The notes beneath the pieces are model-generated. The model was not told the DNA's origin. It did no database searches and saw only the letters and a program-made list of their open reading frames with translations. A DNA stretch of 64,000 nucleotides from an uncultured Chloroflexales bacterium (GTDB taxonomy: Bacteria; Chloroflexota; Chloroflexia; Chloroflexales; Chloroflexaceae). Below, piece after piece: positions 60,133 through 64,000 of this stretch (its first letter is position 1; every line of letters starts with the position of its first letter). The position numbers were made by a program, and so were the translations under genes. The stretch spans positions 124,001 to 188,000 of the forward strand of contig CALGUG010000011.1 in assembly GCA_937902315.1 (NCBI GenBank). Reading direction: 5' to 3'.

Positions 60133-61302
60133 GTGGCAAAAAAGAAGTATTACGCAGTAGTGATAGGGCGCAAACCTGGCATTTACGATGAATGGTTTGG
60201 CCCAAACGGGGCCGAAGCCCAAGTCAAAGGGCTCAACGGCGCGGTCTATAAAAGCTTCGCTTCGCATACCGAAGCCGAAGCGTGGTACAAAAGCCGCTCC
60301 GACAGCAGCACAGTTGAAAACCACCTGACCCGCCCGATCGATAACTCGGGTGCAGAATATATACAGCTTCATCAAGAGGCTCTGGAAGCGGGCAAAGTCG
60401 TGATCTACACCGACGGCGGCTGCGACGGCAACCCCGGCAAGGGCAGCTATGGCGTGGTGTTGTTGCACAAAACGCGGCGCAAAGAGCTTTCGGGCGGCTA
60501 CGCTCTCACCACCAACAACCGTATGGAGCTGATGGCCGCCATTGCTGGGCTTGAGACACTCACGAAACCGGCCCCGGTTTTGCTGTTTAGCGACTCGGCC
60601 TATCTGATCGACGCTATGCAGAAAGGTTGGGTCGAGCGCTGGCACGAGAATAATTGGCAACGCAAGGAAGATGGTAAGCTGCTGCCCGTCAAAAACGCCG
60701 ATCTTTGGCAACGCCTCTACAAACTGTGCCACTACTACGATGTGCGCTTTGTAAAGGTGCGCGGTCACGCTGGAATCGCCGAAAACGAGCGTTGTCATAT
60801 CCTCGCCAGCCAAGCCATGCAACGCAACGATCTGCCCAAAGACGAAGGCTACAGCGACGAATGCGCGCCTCTTAGCTTGAAACACACCGAGGAAACTATG
60901 GCGATCTCTGATCTCGACCTTTTGATCCGCTCCATGGAGCCTACGCTCAACGATGGTCGCTATGTATTTGTGTCCTTGCCCCTCGAGAGCGACTTCAGCG
61001 CGCTACAACCGATCGCGACCATACGTGAGCAAGAGGGCTGGTCGCTGATTCTCGACGCAGCTACAGCCGAACAGCATGGGCTTGAGGCGCTGTTTGAAGC
61101 GGCTTGGATCACCTTGCGGGTACATTCCGACCTGCAAGCCGTCGGTCTCACCGCCGCCTTTGCTACAGCGCTGGGCCAAGCCGGAATCAGCTGCAATGTG
61201 GTTGCAGGTGCTTATCACGACCATATCTTTGTGCCCTACGCTCAGGCCGAGCGCGCCGTGCAATGCTTGCGAAACTTGCAACAGCAAGCCAGCAGCAGCT
61301 AA
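60133..61302 (+). CDS. RNase HI with N-terminal viroplasmin domain fused to a C-terminal ACT_7 (COG3602) domain
   Basis: The protein is about 389 aa. Domain 1 (~1-55): viroplasmin-type hybrid-binding domain (KKYYAVVIGRKPGIYDEW). Domain 2 (~85-235): RNase H1, with Asp94 (TDGGCDGNPG), Glu132 (NRMELMAA) and Asp154 (SDSAYL). The fourth carboxylate of the usual ERCDxLA is His222 here (ERCHILA). Domain 3 (~256-385): ACT_7/DUF2241 with GISCNVVAGAYHDHIFVP. It degrades RNA in RNA-DNA hybrids. An in-frame ATG at 60898 with GAGG five bases upstream could also yield the ACT domain alone. GTG start at 60133 gives MAKKKYY, typical of the family. Confidence 0.85.
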   Translation: MAKKKYYAVVIGRKPGIYDEWFGPNGAEAQVKGLNGAVYKSFASHTEAEAWYKSRSDSSTVENHLTRPIDNSGAEYIQLHQEALEAGKVVIYTDGGCDGNPGKGSYGVVLLHKTRRKELSGGYALTTNNRMELMAAIAGLETLTKPAPVLLFSDSAYLIDAMQKGWVERWHENNWQRKEDGKLLPVKNADLWQRLYKLCHYYDVRFVKVRGHAGIAENERCHILASQAMQRNDLPKDEGYSDECAPLSLKHTEETMAISDLDLLIRSMEPTLNDGRYVFVSLPLESDFSALQPIATIREQEGWSLILDAATAEQHGLEALFEAAWITLRVHSDLQAVGLTAAFATALGQAGISCNVVAGAYHDHIFVPYAQAERAVQCLRNLQQQASSS

Positions 61303-61327
61303 AGCTGTCTAAAAGAAAGAGGTTTTC

Positions 61328-61891
61328 ATGCGCTCTATAGATGATGTGATAGCCGCTATCCAAACGGGCCAACAGCTTGAGTACCTCTTTTTTTGGGGCC
61401 ATACCCCAAAAACTCCCGGCGAGATCGATAAATCCTGTTTCAGCCAGTGGTTTCCGGCACCGTTTGAGCAAGATGGCCAGCGCTACCCAACCGCCGAGCA
61501 CTATATGATGGCCCAAAAGGCGGCCCTCTTCGATGACCAAGCAGCGTTTGCAAAGATCGTCGTGGCCTCTAGCCCCAAAGAGGCCAAAAGCTTGGGGCGC
61601 AAAGTCAAAGGCTTCGATGAAGCACTCTGGATTCATCATCGCTGGGAGATCGTTGTGCAAGCCAACCAACTCAAGTTCCAGCAAAATCCTCAGCTTGGGC
61701 GCTTTCTGCTCTCTACAGCGCCCAAGGTGCTGGTCGAAGCCAGCCCGGTCGATACGATCTGGGGCATCGGTATGGCCCAAGATGCTGCGAGCATTCTCGA
61801 CCCGAGCACTTGGCGCGGCCTCAATCTTTTGGGCTTCGCCTTGATGGAAGTGCGCGACCGCCTAAGCTTTGATCCTGACTTTACACAATAA
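61328..61891 (+). CDS. NADAR family protein (YbiA-like)
   Basis: The protein is 187 aa. FFWGHTPKTPGEIDKSCFSQ, FPAPFEQDGQRYPTAEHYMM and KALGR-like KEAKSLGRKVKGFDEALW are the NADAR motifs, ending in a WGIGM...WRGLNLLGFALM segment. Family members hydrolyse N-glycosidic bonds in riboflavin intermediates or ADP-ribosyl adducts. AGAGG precedes the ATG. It lies 25 bases after the RNase H-ACT gene, so probably cotranscribed, and ends at an intrinsic terminator. Confidence 0.92.
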   Translation: MRSIDDVIAAIQTGQQLEYLFFWGHTPKTPGEIDKSCFSQWFPAPFEQDGQRYPTAEHYMMAQKAALFDDQAAFAKIVVASSPKEAKSLGRKVKGFDEALWIHHRWEIVVQANQLKFQQNPQLGRFLLSTAPKVLVEASPVDTIWGIGMAQDAASILDPSTWRGLNLLGFALMEVRDRLSFDPDFTQ

Positions 61892-61935
61892 CGCTAACAA
61901 GCCTTAATCAAGCGCATTCCAATTAATTCCCTTAG

Positions 61936-61966
61936 AAAGCTCTCGTATAGTAGCGAGAGCTTTTTT
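61936..61966 (+). terminator. Rho-independent terminator
   Basis: AAAGCTCTCG (61936-61945) pairs with CGAGAGCTTT (61954-61963), followed by further T. It ends the RNase H/NADAR unit. Confidence 0.9.
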
Positions 61967-62095
61967 GTTGGGCCACATTTTTATGGTACCATAGACCCAC
62001 ATGTCCCTCTAAAGTGTCAAAAGAAAGGCTGCTAGCTTGGAGCATACCAAGCAAACCGCTCCAACTCCTCCTGTTTCATGTGCCAACTAGTTTGC

Positions 62096-62240
62096 ATACG
62101 AAATCGGTTTGCACCATTGTATTTTCGGGCGCTCTCAGAGCACAGATAGAAGTCTGTTTTGTTGGGCGGGCCGTTGATAGCCGTAGGCGGACGCTGTTGG
62201 GATTGAATGGAGGGAAGAGATCTTACCGCCAGAGTTATAA
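62096..62240 (+). repeat. Dispersed repeat family A, copy 14
   Basis: Left end ATACGAAATCGGTTTGCACC, core TAGCCGTAGGCGGACGCT at 62178-62195 with one end change, then GATTGAATGGAGGGAAGAGA and ACCGCCAGAG. The right terminal repeat is lost. The interval 61967-62336 holds no gene. Confidence 0.7.
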
Positions 62241-62336
62241 ACTAATTCTGATCAGGATGCGCTTTTCAAACCAAAGGACTAACAGATAGGCTCATTGTTT
62301 TCTTTTTCGCTGCTGAATAGAGAAAAGGAGCTGACC

Positions 62337-64000
62337 ATGCTTTATCCGCAGCAGAACCATGTGCGGAATACGCTTGATCTCAGTGGTATTTGGGATTTTC
62401 AGACCGATCCTGAAGAGGTCGGCGTACAGCAGAGCTGGTACAAGGGCCTCAAGCAGGCCCGTCCGATCGCCGTGCCAGGCAGTTGGAACGAACAGTACGA
62501 AGAGCTCTTTAACTATCTCGGCTTGGCTTGGTATCTGAAACGTAGCTATGTGCCTTCAAGCTGGAAAGGTCAGCGCATTTTTCTGCGCGTAGGTTCTGCC
62601 AACTACTTTGCCCGCGTCTATGTCAACGGCCAAGAGGTCGGCAGCCACGAAGGCGGGCACCTGCCCTTCGCCTTCGAGATCACCGATCTGGTACAGTGGA
62701 ACGCCGAAAATGTCTTTGCGATCAGCGTCGAAAACCATCTCACAGCGACGCGTGTTCCATCGGGCAATATCCGCAGCCCACTCGGGCCGGCCGCCAGCTT
62801 CCCGCCGACCACCTTCGACTTCTTCCCCTTCGCTGGCCTGCACCGCCCGGTAGTCCTCTATACCACGCCCGCCAACTATATCGAAGATATCACCGTCGTT
62901 ACCGACATAGAAGGCGACACCGGTAAAGTCAAGGTCAGCGTGCAGCTCAACGAGCCCTTCAGCGGCCAAGGCAGGCTGAGCTTGGCTGGCGCCGAAGCGC
63001 CGCTAGAGGGCGTGCTCGACTTTCAGGATGGACGGGGCACCAGCCAAATCCTTGTGCCCAAGGCTCGCTTCTGGTCGGACACAGATCCCTACCTCTACCA
63101 GCTCTCGATCAGCGCGGGCGAAGATTTCTACAGCCTGCCGATCGGCATTCGCACCATTGCGGTCAAAGATGGCACGCTTCTGCTCAATGGGCGGCCCGTT
63201 AAACTGAACGGTTTCGGGCGTCACGAGGACTTTATCGCCAGCGGTCGCGGCCTCAACCTGCCCTTGATGGTCAAAGACTACCAGCTGATGCGCTGGGTCG
63301 GCGCGAACTCTTACCGCACCTCGCACTACCCCTACAGCGAAGAGGAGATGCAGTTAGCCGACCGCGAGGGCTTTCTGATCATCGATGAGACTCCGGCGGT
63401 TAGTCTCCAGTTCGAAAACGAAGAGAACGCCGCCGCGCGCCTGAAGGTCTGCCAGCAGCAGCTCAGCGAACTGATCGCCCGCGACAAAAACCACCCCAGC
63501 GTGATTGCTTGGAGCGTGGCTAACGAGCCGATGCCGGCCCGCTTCGGCTTTATGGCGAGCGGCGACAGCAACGAGCCAGACCACAGCATCGAGCGGGGCA
63601 AGCGCTTCCTCGACACGCTCTTGCAGCAGGCCCGCGAGCTCGATCCGAGCCGCTTGGTCACTCTGGTCACGCTCATGGGCGGCCCGAGCAGTTGGATGGA
63701 GAACTGCGACTTTATCTGTATGAATCGCTATTGGGGCTGGTATGTGCTGGGCGGTCAGCTCGACAAAGCCTTGGCCGGGCTCGAGAAAGAGCTCGACGGC
63801 GTGTGGGAGGAGTGGCACAAGCCGATCGTGATGACCGAGTTCGGGGCCGACACGATGGCGGGCATGCACGGCCACCCCAATGTGATGTGGACCGAGGAGT
63901 ATCAGGCCGATCTGGTGCGCGGCCACTTGGCTATCGCCGAGCGCAAGCCCTATATCGCCGGTATGCAGATCTGGAACTTCGCCGATTTCGCGGCGGTTCA
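62337..64000 (+). CDS. uidA: Beta-glucuronidase-like GH2 enzyme (cut by window end)
   Basis: The first 554 residues are in the window and there is no stop. Order: sugar-binding jelly-roll (~1-170, YLKRSYVPSSWKGQRIFLRV), Ig-like domain (~180-270), and a TIM barrel from ~275 with NGFGRHEDF and RTSHYPYSEEEMQLADREGF. The acid/base is Glu397 (SVANEPMP) and the nucleophile is Glu501 (VMTEFGAD), spaced as in beta-glucuronidases. It removes terminal beta-glucuronosyl (or beta-galactosyl) residues in the cytoplasm. AAAAGGAG lies before the ATG. With the GH4 gene it points to use of uronic-acid or galactose-containing glycans. Confidence 0.9.
   Translation, partial: MLYPQQNHVRNTLDLSGIWDFQTDPEEVGVQQSWYKGLKQARPIAVPGSWNEQYEELFNYLGLAWYLKRSYVPSSWKGQRIFLRVGSANYFARVYVNGQEVGSHEGGHLPFAFEITDLVQWNAENVFAISVENHLTATRVPSGNIRSPLGPAASFPPTTFDFFPFAGLHRPVVLYTTPANYIEDITVVTDIEGDTGKVKVSVQLNEPFSGQGRLSLAGAEAPLEGVLDFQDGRGTSQILVPKARFWSDTDPYLYQLSISAGEDFYSLPIGIRTIAVKDGTLLLNGRPVKLNGFGRHEDFIASGRGLNLPLMVKDYQLMRWVGANSYRTSHYPYSEEEMQLADREGFLIIDETPAVSLQFENEENAAARLKVCQQQLSELIARDKNHPSVIAWSVANEPMPARFGFMASGDSNEPDHSIERGKRFLDTLLQQARELDPSRLVTLVTLMGGPSSWMENCDFICMNRYWGWYVLGGQLDKALAGLEKELDGVWEEWHKPIVMTEFGADTMAGMHGHPNVMWTEEYQADLVRGHLAIAERKPYIAGMQIWNFADFAAV

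Overview
The window looks like a chromosome segment of a member of the Chloroflexota. I infer this from several traits: secreted proteins with Ala/Pro/Thr-rich linkers after a lipobox, a secreted metalloprotease ending in a YLPFVRN-like tail, a one-polypeptide sugar sensor of the periplasmic-binding-protein/histidine-kinase/AraC type, and DUF2079 and DUF6062 proteins. No rRNA or phylogenetic marker gene is present, so the order cannot be fixed. Most of the window is moderately GC-rich by eye. The block at about 41.5-46.4 kb is clearly richer in A/T.

Layout. 0-9 kb: envelope glycosylation genes (a DUF2079 and a GT39-like membrane protein, a dolichol-phosphate-mannose-synthase-like GT2, a GT4), a lone cytochrome oxidase subunit III and an alpha/beta hydrolase. 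9-18 kb: an S9 peptidase, a FlgD-Ig lipoprotein, a formamidase-type amidase, two dehydrogenases and several proteins of unknown function. 19-29.7 kb: a carbohydrate uptake locus, with the hybrid sensor/regulator followed by an operon of substrate-binding protein, two permeases, a small membrane protein and a GH4 glycosidase. No ABC ATPase is encoded there. 30-41 kb: a DUF6062 protein, a MocR regulator, two tandem aldo/keto reductases with duplicated flanks, a PspC protein, an Fe-alcohol dehydrogenase with a GNAT protein, a RibD-C reductase, and an ECF sigma/anti-sigma pair. 41.4-46.4 kb: tRNA-Pro(GGG) followed by an AT-rich island with a complete type II CBASS antiphage operon (patatin CapV, CD-NTase, Cap2 E1/E2, Cap3 JAMM protease), preceded by a small YjzC-like gene. 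47.7-53.1 kb: a nitrite/nitric oxide cluster with a cupredoxin-NirK fusion, a DUF542 protein, a Crp/Fnr regulator, a 2x[4Fe-4S] ferredoxin and four small membrane proteins carrying five copies of a His-containing helix module. 53-64 kb: a metalloprotease, an SDR, two propeller lipoproteins, an RNase HI-ACT fusion, a NADAR protein and a GH2 beta-glucuronidase cut by the window end.

Intergenic DNA is crowded with short dispersed repeats. One family of about 169 bp, with inverted ends resembling GATACNAAATCCG, is recognised 14 times. A second, hairpin-bearing family uses the same ends, so one transposase may have moved both. Two further repeat families are present. No transposase gene, CRISPR array or rRNA was seen.

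The loci that most deserve follow-up are the CBASS island with its YjzC-like neighbour, the NirK cluster with its fragmentary heme-copper-oxidase-like modules and shared GTGAT-N4-ATCAC operators, the paired MITE-like repeat families, and the RNase HI-ACT fusion.
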